64,000 nt of DNA, taken from an uncultured Pedobacter sp. GTDB taxonomy: Bacteria > Bacteroidota > Bacteroidia > Sphingobacteriales > Sphingobacteriaceae. Position 1 is the first letter of the stretch; every line of letters begins with the position of its first letter. Location of the stretch: positions 1 through 64,000 of the forward strand of contig NZ_CAJYOJ010000015.1 in the NCBI RefSeq assembly GCF_913776295.1. The letters are read 5' to 3'. The position numbers were made by a program, and so were the translations under genes. Positions 36,825-46,612 of this stretch are shown one piece after another. Under the pieces are notes generated by a model. The model was not told the DNA's origin. It was given only the letters and a program-made list of their open reading frames with translations, and ran no database searches.

Positions 36825-38564
36825 ATGAGAAAACTCTTTTTATTGTGTTTGCTATCCATGCGGCTAAAAGCCATTGCGCAAAAAACACCTTTCGAATTAA
36901 GTGGAAAAACAGCAACCACAACCTACACTGAAGCCATATCTTATTACGAGAAACTGGATAAAAGCTATCCAGCGGCTAAACTGTTAACCTATGGGCATAC
37001 CGATTTTGGAAAGCCATTACATTTATTGGTTTTATCACGTGATGGGGTTTTTGACCCGGTTCAGCTCAGAAAGCAAAATAAAAGGATTTTATTGATCAAT
37101 AATGGCATTCACCCAGGCGAGCCAGAGGGTATTGATGCATCAATGATGCTGGCCCGCGATCTGCTTAAAGCGGATAATTTGCCTAAAGATGTAGTGATAT
37201 GCATCATCCCGATTTACAATATAGACGGCAGTTTTAACCGTAGCGGAACCTCAAGGGCTAACCAAAACGGGCCCCTTGCTTATGGTTTTAGGGGAAATAG
37301 CAAGAATCTCGATCTGAACCGCGATTTCATTAAAACAGATTCGAAAAATTCAGCAGCATTTCAACTCATTTTTAATACCTGGCAGCCCGAAATATTTGTA
37401 GACACCCATACCAGCAACGGTGCCGATTATCAATACGTGATGACACTTATCCCCACGCAAAAAGATAAGCTAAACCCAATCCTTTCTGATTATTTAACCA
37501 AAACATTGGTGCCTGATTTATATCGCCGTATGGAAAAACTGGGTTATCCGATGATCCCTTATGTCAACTCAATAGGCGAAACCCCGGAAACCGGGATAAC
37601 AGGTTTTATTGAATCGCCACGTTACTCAACCGGTTATACCACGCTGCACAATACCATCGGCTTTATGCCTGAAACACATATGTTAAAATCTTATGATTTA
37701 CGTGTGGATGCCACTTATAAGCTTTTACAAACCTATATGGAGGTGGTAGAACGGGATGCCAAAATTATTGGGGCGAATAAACGAAAGGCCGATCAATCTG
37801 TTGCGCTGCAAAAGGAATTTCCGTTAACATGGAAACTGAATAAAGACCAGGTTAATAATATAGATTTTAAGGGATTTGAAGCGGGGCAAAAGCCCAGCGA
37901 GGTGAGCGGTGCCGATCGGTTATACTATGATCGTAGCAAACCCTACATCAAAAGCATCAAAGAATGGGACAAGTTTGAGCCTGCTTTAACTGTTCAAAAG
38001 CCTGTTGCCTACCTAATTCCGAAAGCCTGGGACCGGGCAGTTACGTTGCTCAAGCTCAATCATGTTAAACTGAGGGAATTAAAAACCGATCAGAAAATTG
38101 CAGTAGAAAGCTATTATATCGGCGATTTTAAAACAGGAACCAGGCCATATGAAGGACATTACCTGCATTCTGGCGTAGAACTACGTGCTGTTCCACAGCA
38201 ACTACAATATTACGCCGGCGATTATGTGGTTTATGTAAACCAACCGACTAACCGCTATATTGTAGAAACCTTGGAGCCTCAGGCTACAGATTCTTATTTC
38301 AACTGGAATTTTTTCGATTCTATTCTGGATATGAAAGAACACTACTCGGCCTATGTTTTTGAAGATACTGCTGCAGAATTGTTAAAAAATAATTCTGATT
38401 TAAAAAGTAAATTAGAAGCCAAAAAGCTGGCCGACCCGGAATTTGAAAAGAATGGAGCCGCACAACTTGATTTTGTGTATAAAAATTCTGATTATTACGA
38501 AAAAACACACAACAGATATCCGGTTGCACGTTTGGTTACAGATGTAAAACTGGATTTAAAATAA
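36825..38564 (+). CDS. Secreted M14-family zinc carboxypeptidase
   Basis: This 579-residue protein has a signal peptide (to about residue 19) and an N-terminal M14 domain. The zinc motif HPGEPE lies near 95-100, the third ligand in VDTHT near 193, and an active-site Glu is likely in FMPETHM. The domain is followed by about 250 residues of unassigned C-terminal sequence. It probably trims peptides in the periplasm or outside the cell. Six bases separate it from the rhomboid gene. Confidence 0.9.
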   Translation: MRKLFLLCLLSMRLKAIAQKTPFELSGKTATTTYTEAISYYEKLDKSYPAAKLLTYGHTDFGKPLHLLVLSRDGVFDPVQLRKQNKRILLINNGIHPGEPEGIDASMMLARDLLKADNLPKDVVICIIPIYNIDGSFNRSGTSRANQNGPLAYGFRGNSKNLDLNRDFIKTDSKNSAAFQLIFNTWQPEIFVDTHTSNGADYQYVMTLIPTQKDKLNPILSDYLTKTLVPDLYRRMEKLGYPMIPYVNSIGETPETGITGFIESPRYSTGYTTLHNTIGFMPETHMLKSYDLRVDATYKLLQTYMEVVERDAKIIGANKRKADQSVALQKEFPLTWKLNKDQVNNIDFKGFEAGQKPSEVSGADRLYYDRSKPYIKSIKEWDKFEPALTVQKPVAYLIPKAWDRAVTLLKLNHVKLRELKTDQKIAVESYYIGDFKTGTRPYEGHYLHSGVELRAVPQQLQYYAGDYVVYVNQPTNRYIVETLEPQATDSYFNWNFFDSILDMKEHYSAYVFEDTAAELLKNNSDLKSKLEAKKLADPEFEKNGAAQLDFVYKNSDYYEKTHNRYPVARLVTDVKLDLK

Positions 38565-38570
38565 GCCCAG

Positions 38571-39185
38571 ATGGAATACTTCAATATTGCCCCCGTTGCT
38601 TCCGTAATTTTTGTTTTTACCATTATTACCAGCCTATATGCTTTCTACGATCATTCAATTTATGGAAAATTTATGCTGCATCCTTTTAGTGTTTCTAAAG
38701 GACAGAATGTATATACTCTAATTACCAGCGGACTTGTGCACGCCGATTGGATGCACCTGTTTTTTAACATGTTTACCTTTTATGCTTTTGCCTTTGCACT
38801 TGAAAGTATGATGGGAAGCTGGCGCTTTGGATTACTTTACTTTTTGGGGCTGGTGTTGAGCGATCTACCTACGGTGATTAAACATAAAGATAACTTTCAC
38901 TATAATAGCCTGGGCGCTTCAGGAGCAATCAGCGCAGTGTTATTCAGTTTTATCTTGTTTAATCCGGTTTCCAAAATTTATATCATGTTTATTCCTATTG
39001 GAATTCCGGCATGGATATTTGGTATTATCTACCTCATTTATTGTGCTTACGCTTCCCGCAATTCAAGGGATCATATCAATCATGATGCACACTTTTTTGG
39101 TGCCTTAACCGGATTGATTTTTACGATCATTTTCGTGCCAGGTATTTTACAGAACTTTATCACCATGTTAACAGGCAGCAGGTAG
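38571..39185 (+). CDS. Rhomboid-family intramembrane serine protease
   Basis: This 204-residue protein has six membrane helices. The catalytic Ser is in LGASGAIS (near 116) and the His in HDAHFFGALTG (near 170), and the WMHLFFNMF loop with HxxxN is present. It cleaves membrane-spanning segments of substrates. It is translationally close to the M14 peptidase gene. Confidence 0.93.
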   Translation: MEYFNIAPVASVIFVFTIITSLYAFYDHSIYGKFMLHPFSVSKGQNVYTLITSGLVHADWMHLFFNMFTFYAFAFALESMMGSWRFGLLYFLGLVLSDLPTVIKHKDNFHYNSLGASGAISAVLFSFILFNPVSKIYIMFIPIGIPAWIFGIIYLIYCAYASRNSRDHINHDAHFFGALTGLIFTIIFVPGILQNFITMLTGSR

Positions 39186-39199
39186 TTCCTCATTAGAAA

Positions 39200-39240
39200 G
39201 AGTCGTCATTCCCCTGAAAGCGGAATCCTGATGCAAGAAG
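39200..39240. repeat. Partial copy of the GTCGTCAT intergenic repeat
   Basis: AGTCGTCATTCCCCTGAAAG followed by CGGAATCCTGATG resembles one arm of the longer elements at 32098 and 59011. The other arm is missing. Confidence 0.4.
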
Positions 39241-39298
39241 TTATATGTTTTTCGCTTTAAGGCACAAATCAAGCCAAGTACAACGAATAACAAAGAGA

Positions 39299-40282
39299 TT
39301 ACCCTGCTGTAGGCAGATAAGGTTTCTCAAAGAAACTCATTGGTTCATCAGGGTTTTTAATAATCTCGAACACCACATAACCCCAAGGTTTCCAGAAATT
39401 TTCCAGCACCTGGGCATATATCTTATGCTGCCAGACATCAAAAAGTGGTTTGGTCATGTTGCCACGCAGCGGCATTGCCTCAATATAGGTAGTACCCTCA
39501 ACAGGCATAAAGGTATATTCGGGTAAACGGTTAAAGAGATAAGCCGAATAATAAAAGCGGGCGCTCAGTTCTTCAAACTGCTCAGCCGTTAAGGCCTTTC
39601 CATTTATCTCCTTGATGATATCCTGGTGGTAGCGTTTATTGGTGCCATTATCCTGTAAACAGGCGATGATCCCAAAATCTTTCATTTTTAACGAGAAAGT
39701 CAACGTATTAATTTCATCACGGAAACTGAATGGTGTTTCTGCGTTTTCCAGTTTTACCACCGTAATAGACCACGGTGTAAAGTCTTCAAACTCCAGGCTG
39801 GTGTACAGGTTTTGCATCATGAAATTCAGGTTGGCAAATTTCATCATCAGCGATTGCGACATGTTTAACCCATCGGCAGTCATTTCTTTACGTAAAGCCG
39901 AATGCATTTCGATGTAGACAAAGCCATACAAAAATTTGCCGATCCAGTTAAAAAGGTCCAGTTCCGGCAATGCAGACACCGCATCATAACCTTGTCCGAA
40001 TGCCGCTTCTATTTTATCTTCCAGCGGATTTAAAAACTGTTCGTTAATCTCGGTATTCACCGGAATAACGAGTGTATTGTACGAACGGATACTTTCATCC
40101 AAAAACTGGATTTGCTCTTCGCCGCTTAAACCTGCCTGTTCCAATAACCATTTTGGAAGCAAAGGCACCTGAATAACAGGAGAATTAAATGTTTTTCCGC
40201 TTAAAAAGCAGGTTTTATATAAAAAATCGAAATTCTGGAAAGGATTATATAAGCCGGTATTCATTATTGCAATATTAGCCAT
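39299..40282 (-). CDS. Conserved hypothetical soluble protein
   Basis: The product is 327 residues from the ATG at 40282 (MANIAIMNTGLYN); a longer frame to 40303 adds seven unlikely residues. There is no signal or membrane segment. It contains FDFLYKTCFLSGK near the start and a C-terminal YVVFEIIKNPDEPM. No domain was recognised. It is flanked by repeat-rich sequence on both sides. Confidence 0.7.
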   Translation of the reverse strand: MANIAIMNTGLYNPFQNFDFLYKTCFLSGKTFNSPVIQVPLLPKWLLEQAGLSGEEQIQFLDESIRSYNTLVIPVNTEINEQFLNPLEDKIEAAFGQGYDAVSALPELDLFNWIGKFLYGFVYIEMHSALRKEMTADGLNMSQSLMMKFANLNFMMQNLYTSLEFEDFTPWSITVVKLENAETPFSFRDEINTLTFSLKMKDFGIIACLQDNGTNKRYHQDIIKEINGKALTAEQFEELSARFYYSAYLFNRLPEYTFMPVEGTTYIEAMPLRGNMTKPLFDVWQHKIYAQVLENFWKPWGYVVFEIIKNPDEPMSFFEKPYLPTAG

Positions 40283-40550
40283 TATATTTTTATGGCTGAG
40301 CAATGATGTTTTATTTTAACGCAGCGATTACAACCACCTCAGCCTGTACTGGTATCGTTTATCTCAATGATCAGTTTTTATTTGGAGCGCAAGGCCTTTG
40401 TTAAATAGGGAAAGGTGTTCCTGTCTTTTCCTTTTACGCTTCGCCACCTCGTACCTCGTTGCTGCAGGGTAATGCTTCAGCCCCGCCTGCAACGGGCAAG
40501 AGGGCTATTGGCTTCGGCAGTATTTCATGGCGGAGTTGTAAGGCGCATAA

Positions 40551-40660
40551 CCTTTGTGCCTAAACCCGACAGTAGCGGCAGCCTCCGATCCGATTTTAAA
40601 TCGGAATTAATCGGAGCTATAGCAAATGGCGGGACTGCATGCCACCAAGAATCACAGTTC
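40551..40660. repeat. Dispersed repeat family 2, copy 1 (inverted)
   Basis: The reverse complement shares long similar blocks with 50964-51068, including TCCCGCCATT, CTGTCGGGTTTA and ACAAAGG. It contains an internal palindrome (TCCGATTTAAAATCGGA type). A frame running over 40415-40678 is an accident of this repeat. The rest of 40304-40828 shows no gene. Confidence 0.55.
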
Positions 40661-40828
40661 CCTCATTTTCTAAAATAAGCCTTTTATGTCAGTAATTAAG
40701 AAACCAACCGATCTGATAAATTGGTTTCTATCAATAGTGCCTTTACGAACACGGCATCTGATGTGGAATTACACCATCGTATACCTAATTAATAAATTGC
40801 GCTGTTACATCGTTTAATATAGAGAAAT

Positions 40829-41965
40829 CTAGTAATTATTGTAATAATAACTGATATCATCAACAAGCTGGTTATAAATAGGTTTAGTAAATTCTAAAAA
40901 CAAAGCATTGGGCGGAGGCGGTAATTGCTCCCTGCGTTTGGTAATGGCCAGTTGTTGTTTAGTCAGGGCCCTGTCATCGCCCTTATAACTGGCCCAGCTG
41001 TCTCTCCAAACATAAGTTCCGGGAAATTTCTGTTGGTGAACCAATTTTTTTGTTTTCCAATCCGTGATGCTCATGTCCAACAATCCTGACGATGAAATAT
41101 TCTTTTCAAAAATGCTCAATGTTGCTTTCACTGTGCCGTAAATTGGTTTTTTATTGCGTGTTTCGCCAATCACTACACTATCGCGTTCTAACTTTTCAAC
41201 ACGTTCTTTCACATAGGTTTGGCCCACTACAAAATCGTCGAAGTTTAAACTCAGTACCTGGTCGGGAACAATTTTTTGCCCGGTAGCCTGCGCTTCACCA
41301 TAAAAAATCACAAACTTATTTCTGGAATATTTTGCAATATACTGGTCAATCTGTTGTTGGAAATGATCAGCGCTTAATTTATACAAACTGCTGTTTACCA
41401 GTATTGGCTGCACTACAACCCTGGTTACTGCTGCCCAATATGCATCTTCCATTTTTGCTTTGGCATCTTTATAATTAGGCTGAAGATTCAGGGTTTTTTC
41501 AAACTCATAATATGCTTTTTTGGCGGCCTGGCGGCTGTTTCCCCTTAAGTAGTCCAAACCAGCATGATATCTTGCACCGGCAGCATTGTATTTAGCATCA
41601 GCCAGTTCGGTAATGTATTTTGAAGGATTGGGAACAATCGCTAAACAGGCCGGACAGCTATTGATATCGTCTGCCAACTGGTTTATTTTTTGGTAATCGT
41701 ACATCACCGATTCCCACCTGAATAAATCGTTCGACATTTTGGCTTCTTCTATTTTTCGCAGATGATTCTGCAAAGCCAGACTGTAGGCATTTTTTAACAC
41801 TTCAATGGCTTCACTGTTTTTAGGCGAATTTTGCAACCTGCTCACCGATTTTTCAACAGAAGCATCATAGTCACCTTTTTGTAAGGCGTTTTTTCCTGTG
41901 GTACATCCTCCAATAATTATTAAGGATAAATAAATAAAATACCGTAATCTTGAACTGTTTTTCAT
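40829..41965 (-). CDS. Lipoprotein with TPR-like helices
   Basis: This 378-residue protein has a lipoprotein signal (LSLIIIGGC). The first half carries TPR-like repeats (ALQKGDYDASVEKS, AKKAYYEFEKTLNLQP), and the C-terminal half is beta-rich with no known domain. It is probably an outer-membrane lipoprotein that binds other proteins. It is transcribed away from the dipeptide epimerase gene. Confidence 0.8.
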   Translation of the reverse strand: MKNSSRLRYFIYLSLIIIGGCTTGKNALQKGDYDASVEKSVSRLQNSPKNSEAIEVLKNAYSLALQNHLRKIEEAKMSNDLFRWESVMYDYQKINQLADDINSCPACLAIVPNPSKYITELADAKYNAAGARYHAGLDYLRGNSRQAAKKAYYEFEKTLNLQPNYKDAKAKMEDAYWAAVTRVVVQPILVNSSLYKLSADHFQQQIDQYIAKYSRNKFVIFYGEAQATGQKIVPDQVLSLNFDDFVVGQTYVKERVEKLERDSVVIGETRNKKPIYGTVKATLSIFEKNISSSGLLDMSITDWKTKKLVHQQKFPGTYVWRDSWASYKGDDRALTKQQLAITKRREQLPPPPNALFLEFTKPIYNQLVDDISYYYNNY

Positions 41966-42043
41966 GGCGATGGCGTTATGTTAATAAACAAAGATAATTG
42001 GTAACAAGATAATTTACTTTATATATTTATAAGACGATTGATC

Positions 42044-43075
42044 ATGAAAATTAGTTGCAGGCCATTTGAATTAGCACTAAAACATCCTTTTTCAATTTCG
42101 AAATTTACCCGTACCAGCACACCGCTGATGTTATTAAAAATAGAATATGAAGGTGTAAACGGTTATGGTGAGGCATCTATGGTGCCTTACATGGGTGAGA
42201 GTTATGAAAGTGCAACCGCTTTTCTGCAACTTGTAGATTGGGGTAAGATCCAATATCCATTCGATTTTGCAGCAATAATCGCTTATTTAGATAGTCTTGC
42301 CCAGGGCCAGCCAGCTATTAAAGCGGCTATCGATATTGCGCTTAACGATATTCAAGGTAAACTGTTAAATAAACCCTGTTATGAAGTTTATGGTGCCGAC
42401 CCGGCTAAAATGCCGGTAACTTCCTATACCATTGGTATTGATACCCCTGAAGTTATCCGCGAAAAACTGAAAGATGCTGAAGCTTTTAAAGTGATTAAGG
42501 TTAAACTGGGGCGGGATAACGATCGGGAAATTATCGAAACCATCCGCAGCATGACCAATGTGCCCTTATATGTAGATGCGAACCAGGGTTGGGCAGATAA
42601 AATTAAGGCTATTGATTTAATTTACTGGTTGCATAACCAGGGCGTGGTATTAATTGAGCAGCCTATGGATAAGAACAACCTGGATGGTAACGCCTGGTTA
42701 ACCGAGCGCAGCCCAATTCCGTTACTTGCTGATGAAGCCGTACAGCGTTTAGCCGATATGGATCAATTGAAGGGAGCCTATCATGGGATCAACGTAAAAC
42801 TGATGAAAAGCTGCGGAATGTATGAAGGCCATCAGATGATTTTGAAGGCCCGTTCTTTTGGGATGAAAGTGCTGATTGGTTGTATGAGCGAAACCAGTTG
42901 CGCTACCTTGGCCGCCGCAGCTTTGGCTCCGCTATGTAATTGGGCCGATTTAGACGGGCCATGGCTCACCAAAAATAACCCGTTTAAAGATCCGGCCTTT
43001 GAAAACGGGAAGTATATTTTAAATGACCAGCCAGGTTTAGGCTTAGCGGATATTACTTCTGATCTTTTTCCTTAA
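42044..43075 (+). CDS. Dipeptide (L-Ala-D/L-Glu-type) epimerase
   Basis: A 343-residue enolase-superfamily enzyme. The catalytic Lys pair is in VIKVKLG, metal ligands are in VDANQGW, LIEQPMD and LLADEAV, and the second Lys is in GINVKLMK. It epimerises Ala-Glu and related dipeptides, usually for murein peptide recycling. ATG at 42044 is preferred to the TTG two codons upstream. The 3' end overlaps the convergent small gene by 23 bases. Confidence 0.93.
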   Translation: MKISCRPFELALKHPFSISKFTRTSTPLMLLKIEYEGVNGYGEASMVPYMGESYESATAFLQLVDWGKIQYPFDFAAIIAYLDSLAQGQPAIKAAIDIALNDIQGKLLNKPCYEVYGADPAKMPVTSYTIGIDTPEVIREKLKDAEAFKVIKVKLGRDNDREIIETIRSMTNVPLYVDANQGWADKIKAIDLIYWLHNQGVVLIEQPMDKNNLDGNAWLTERSPIPLLADEAVQRLADMDQLKGAYHGINVKLMKSCGMYEGHQMILKARSFGMKVLIGCMSETSCATLAAAALAPLCNWADLDGPWLTKNNPFKDPAFENGKYILNDQPGLGLADITSDLFP

Positions 43076-43250
43076 AGCTTTTTCTGATGTCTTTCGTAAG
43101 CTGATACTTAAAGTAGAACAAACAGGCCGTTACACCTACCAAAAAACCGGCTGGAAGATATTTGTGATTATTGTAACACCAAACCAGCCCGAAAATAGAA
43201 AGGATAATGGCCAGGTTATAGAAAATATTTAAAGCAAATTTTTTTCCCAC
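43053..43250 (-). CDS. Small two-helix membrane protein (DUF6358-like)
   Basis: This 65-residue protein starts at GTG and has two membrane helices (about 8-25 and 31-47), then a basic tail (LTKDIRKSFKEK). It resembles small proteins of Pedobacter annotated DUF6358, from memory and not verified. It is convergent with the epimerase gene. Confidence 0.55.
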   Translation of the reverse strand: MGKKFALNIFYNLAIILSIFGLVWCYNNHKYLPAGFLVGVTACLFYFKYQLTKDIRKSFKEKDQK

Positions 43251-43477
43251 AGATAGAGGATTTTAGTTTTACGAGAACTTATGTGCAAAGTACCAATTAG
43301 CAATAATCAATTTTCAAACACCATCCTGAGCTGAAATATTCAAAAGGTTTGTTCCTGTAAGGTTAAAGTTTGAAAATTGATCTTTGTTTGTGCTATAAAA
43401 CCCTTCTCCGATTGATCATTGGAGTTTGGTTATTGGTCATTGTTTTCTGGATAATTGGTTATTGAATACTGTTTATT

Positions 43478-43795
43478 CTAATAAACCGGCATATTCGGGT
43501 CAAAAGCTTCTTGCCAGGCTAAAATACCGCCTTTTAAGTTATAAAGATTGTCAAATCCATATTGTTGCTCCAACTGCATTACCGCTGCGGCACTTCTTTT
43601 TCCACTGCGGCACTGGATAATTACCGGTTTATCTTTCGCAACCTTGTCAGCTTCAATTAAAATTCCGCCTAAAGGGATATTCTCACCTTCCAGATTGGAA
43701 ACCTCATATTCGAATGTTTCACGAACATCGATTAATTGAAAATCTTCTTTGTTATCGATTTTCTCTTTTAGTTCTTGTACCGATATTTCTTTCAT
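43478..43795 (-). CDS. Single-domain rhodanese
   Basis: This 105-residue protein has one rhodanese domain with LIDVRETFEYE and the active-site loop IIQCRSGKRSA (catalytic Cys). It transfers sulfur from a persulfide donor. Cytoplasmic, single-gene transcript. The upstream stretch 43251-43477 holds only imperfect TTGGTTATTG-type repeats. Confidence 0.93.
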   Translation of the reverse strand: MKEISVQELKEKIDNKEDFQLIDVRETFEYEVSNLEGENIPLGGILIEADKVAKDKPVIIQCRSGKRSAAAVMQLEQQYGFDNLYNLKGGILAWQEAFDPNMPVY

Positions 43796-43924
43796 TTTGT
43801 TAAATGTATTTATGCAAATATAGGAAAATCAAATTTACGCTCCCACATTAAAAAAATGCCATAAAATTTTGTCTGAAACTGTAACAACTATTGTCCTTAG
43901 GCGTTTAACTATAAATAGTTACAA

Positions 43925-45049
43925 ATGGACAAACTGAACCGTTTCTTTTGGTTTTGCTCTGGCGCTCACATCCCGACACTGGAAAAATATCCTTCAGAAC
44001 AAAATAAATATACAGGCATTGGTGCCACCATTTTTTTTACCGGCTTATTTGCTGCGCTTTCCGGAGGCTACGCCATGTATTTTGTTTTTAAAGGCAACGA
44101 TCTGGCAGTGGTTTTTGCCATTGTTTTCGGCCTTTTATGGGGAGCAGCCATATTTAATATGGACCGGTACATTGTATCCAGCATAAATAAAAGTGCCGGT
44201 ACCAGTAAACAATTATTGCAGGCTACACCGCGTATCCTATTGGCTGTTATGATCGGTATGGTCATTTCAAGGCCGATAGAACTAAAGATTTTCGATAAAG
44301 AAATTAAAGAACGCCTGAAGGTGAGTTACCTCAATGGCCAGCGTGCTAAAATCGATACCCTGAACAAAGCTTTTGAAAAAAAATATCAGGTAGAATTTGG
44401 CAGGTTAAATCAACAAAAAGCCACGCGCGATTCTCTGGAGAAAGGCATTAAAGCGGATCGGCAAAAGCTCAATTTTGAGATCTTCGGAAACAAAACCACC
44501 GAAACATCTGGTGTAATGGGTTATGGGCCATATGCCAAACGCAAGGAAGCCGAAATTGCACAGCGCACGGCCGAATTGGATTCGCTGAAAGCTTCCATCA
44601 ATAAATCGGAAAGTTTTGTGGATAAACGCAAGGAATTTGATGGCCTGTTTACTGAAAAGCTGTACACCAAAAAACAGTTGGATAGTTTATCAGATATTGC
44701 TGGTTTTGCCGATCGCAACTGGGCATTAGGGCAGCTTAAATTCAATGTAGATGGCACGCGGGATAACAATACGGCAATTGCGGTAACTTTTATCGGGCTG
44801 CTATTTATATTCTTTGAATGTTTACCCGTTTTTGTAAAACTGATGAGTTCCCGGGGCCCTTATGATTATGCGATTGCTGATGGTGATGAGGTATCAATCT
44901 ACCATTCTAAAAAAGATAAGGATTTCCATTTCGAGGTGGCCGATAATGTTCACGAAACCAGAGTTGATTCCGAGTCGTCAAAGAAAAAAGAAATTATTAA
45001 GGGCAAAGCCTATCGCGATCTCGAAAAATACGATTGGGACAAGGAATAA
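43925..45049 (+). CDS. Second DUF4407 membrane protein (stand-alone)
   Basis: This 374-residue protein has the same layout as the DUF4407 protein of the TerY operon: RFFWFCSGA near residue 6, membrane helices at about 30-55, 62-85 and 102-122, a coiled coil, and a fourth helix near 283-305 with ECLPVFVKLM. It lacks the long C-terminal tail of its paralogue. No kinase, phosphatase or Ter gene is near, so it may have a housekeeping version of the same membrane role. Function unknown. Confidence 0.85.
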   Translation: MDKLNRFFWFCSGAHIPTLEKYPSEQNKYTGIGATIFFTGLFAALSGGYAMYFVFKGNDLAVVFAIVFGLLWGAAIFNMDRYIVSSINKSAGTSKQLLQATPRILLAVMIGMVISRPIELKIFDKEIKERLKVSYLNGQRAKIDTLNKAFEKKYQVEFGRLNQQKATRDSLEKGIKADRQKLNFEIFGNKTTETSGVMGYGPYAKRKEAEIAQRTAELDSLKASINKSESFVDKRKEFDGLFTEKLYTKKQLDSLSDIAGFADRNWALGQLKFNVDGTRDNNTAIAVTFIGLLFIFFECLPVFVKLMSSRGPYDYAIADGDEVSIYHSKKDKDFHFEVADNVHETRVDSESSKKKEIIKGKAYRDLEKYDWDKE

Positions 45050-45187
45050 ATGGAAAATGTATAATGTGAAAGGGATAGTGGAGTATTGGAGAGGAAGCCT
45101 GCTATGACCATCAACTATGAACGATCAAAGCATTAAACCATAAACTATCAGCCAAAAAGCCTAAATTCACACTTCTATAGATATAAT

Positions 45188-46495
45188 ATGAAAAAAATAC
45201 TTTTTTTTACCCTTGTCGGGATGACAAGTTTGCAGCTTAAAGCGCAAAACATCGATAAAATCATCACCCGCGAATATACTGATCACCTGATCAAAACTTT
45301 AAGCGCGGATGATATGCAGGGACGTGCAACTTTTACGCCCGGAATTGATAAGGCAGCGACTTTTATCGAATCTGAGTTTAAAAAAATTGGTTTGCAGCCT
45401 CTACCTGGTGAAAAAACTTTCCGGCAAACGTTTTATAAATACCAGGTTAGCCCATTAACCACAAGCGTTAAAATAGACGGACAGGAAATTGCCCCGGAAA
45501 ATTTAATGGTTTCAGGTGTAACTTCAGAAAGTATTACCCTTGATCAATCGAATACTACCGTTGTGAAATTAGATCCTGAAAAACCTTTTGTGGCGCAATT
45601 GAGAACAATGATGGGGGCCGGTAAAAATCAGGTTGTATTGGTAGATCGTAAATTTGCCGATCTTTTTAACCGTTACAAAGGTTATTTTGGTAAACCGGAA
45701 ATTGTTGATGAGAAAGAGGTGAACGCAACCACGAGCGCTGTACAGGTATTTGTTTTAGGTAAAGATGCCGCAACAGATTTTTCAGCAACATTTAAAAGTA
45801 AGGTAGATAAAATGCCTTTGTTTAATGTGGCTGGAGTAATTCCTGGTAAATCAAAAGCGAAAGAAATGGTTATTTTCTCCGGTCATTACGATCACCTGGG
45901 TTTCTTAAAACCGGTAGATGGCGATAGTATAGCCAATGGTGCAGATGATGATGCCTCGGGTACAACAGCCATGATTGCCCTGGCCAAATATTACAAAGCA
46001 CAGAAAAAAAATGAGCGTACCTTAATCTTTGTAGCTTTTACTGCTGAAGAAATAGGTGGTTATGGTGCAAAATATTTCTCTGCAAAACTGAATCCTGATG
46101 ATGTGGTAGCCATGTTTAATATTGAGATGATTGGCAAAGATTCGAAATTTGGTAAAAATACCGCCTTTATCACGGGTTATGAAAGATCTGATTTCGGAAA
46201 GATTTTGCAGAAAAACTTAGCCGGAACTGAATTTACATTCCACCCGGATCCCTATCCAGATCAAAACTTATTCTATAGAAGTGATAATGCAGCTTTAGCC
46301 GCCTTAGGTGTGCCCGCACACACCATTAGTACGGATAAAATTGATATCGATAAACTGTACCACAGCGTGAAAGATGAATATAGTTCTTTAGATGTGGACA
46401 ATATCCTTTCTACCATCAAAGCAATTGCTAAGAGTGCAACCAGTATCGTAAATGGTACAGATACACCAACAAGGATTCCGAAGTTGAAGCAATAA
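45188..46495 (+). CDS. Secreted M28-family aminopeptidase
   Basis: This 435-residue protein has a signal peptide (to about residue 20). The M28 zinc site is complete: GHYDHLG (near 230), ANGADDDASGT, AFTAEEIGGYGA with the catalytic Glu, FNIEMIGKD and a final HTISTDKI with the last His. It removes N-terminal residues from peptides in the periplasm or outside the cell. Confidence 0.92.
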   Translation: MKKILFFTLVGMTSLQLKAQNIDKIITREYTDHLIKTLSADDMQGRATFTPGIDKAATFIESEFKKIGLQPLPGEKTFRQTFYKYQVSPLTTSVKIDGQEIAPENLMVSGVTSESITLDQSNTTVVKLDPEKPFVAQLRTMMGAGKNQVVLVDRKFADLFNRYKGYFGKPEIVDEKEVNATTSAVQVFVLGKDAATDFSATFKSKVDKMPLFNVAGVIPGKSKAKEMVIFSGHYDHLGFLKPVDGDSIANGADDDASGTTAMIALAKYYKAQKKNERTLIFVAFTAEEIGGYGAKYFSAKLNPDDVVAMFNIEMIGKDSKFGKNTAFITGYERSDFGKILQKNLAGTEFTFHPDPYPDQNLFYRSDNAALAALGVPAHTISTDKIDIDKLYHSVKDEYSSLDVDNILSTIKAIAKSATSIVNGTDTPTRIPKLKQ

Positions 46496-46507
46496 TAGCG
46501 ATTAAAT

Positions 46508-46540
46508 AAACCTATCAGGTTTTTAAAACCTGATAGGTTT
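46508..46540. repeat. Perfect 16-bp inverted repeat after the M28 gene
   Basis: AAACCTATCAGGTTTT and AAAACCTGATAGGTTT flank a single T. It is likely a mobile hairpin repeat and may also end the M28 transcript, although no T run follows on the + strand. Confidence 0.6.
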
Positions 46541-46550
46541 AAACGCGATC

Positions 46551-46585
46551 GTAAAAAATGGCCAGTGATGATTTCACTGGCCATT
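46551..46585 (-). terminator. Intrinsic terminator of carB
   Basis: AATGGCCAGTGA and TCACTGGCCATT form a perfect 12-bp stem with a 5-base loop. On the - strand it is followed at once by a run of T, 28 bases after the carB stop. Confidence 0.85.
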
Positions 46586-46612
46586 GCTATTTTTATAATC
46601 TCTGTGGGCAAA

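Noticed and set aside
40415-40678. Open frame of 87 codons in the intergenic region
   Set aside because: It coincides with dispersed repeat family 2, and its composition is unlike a protein.
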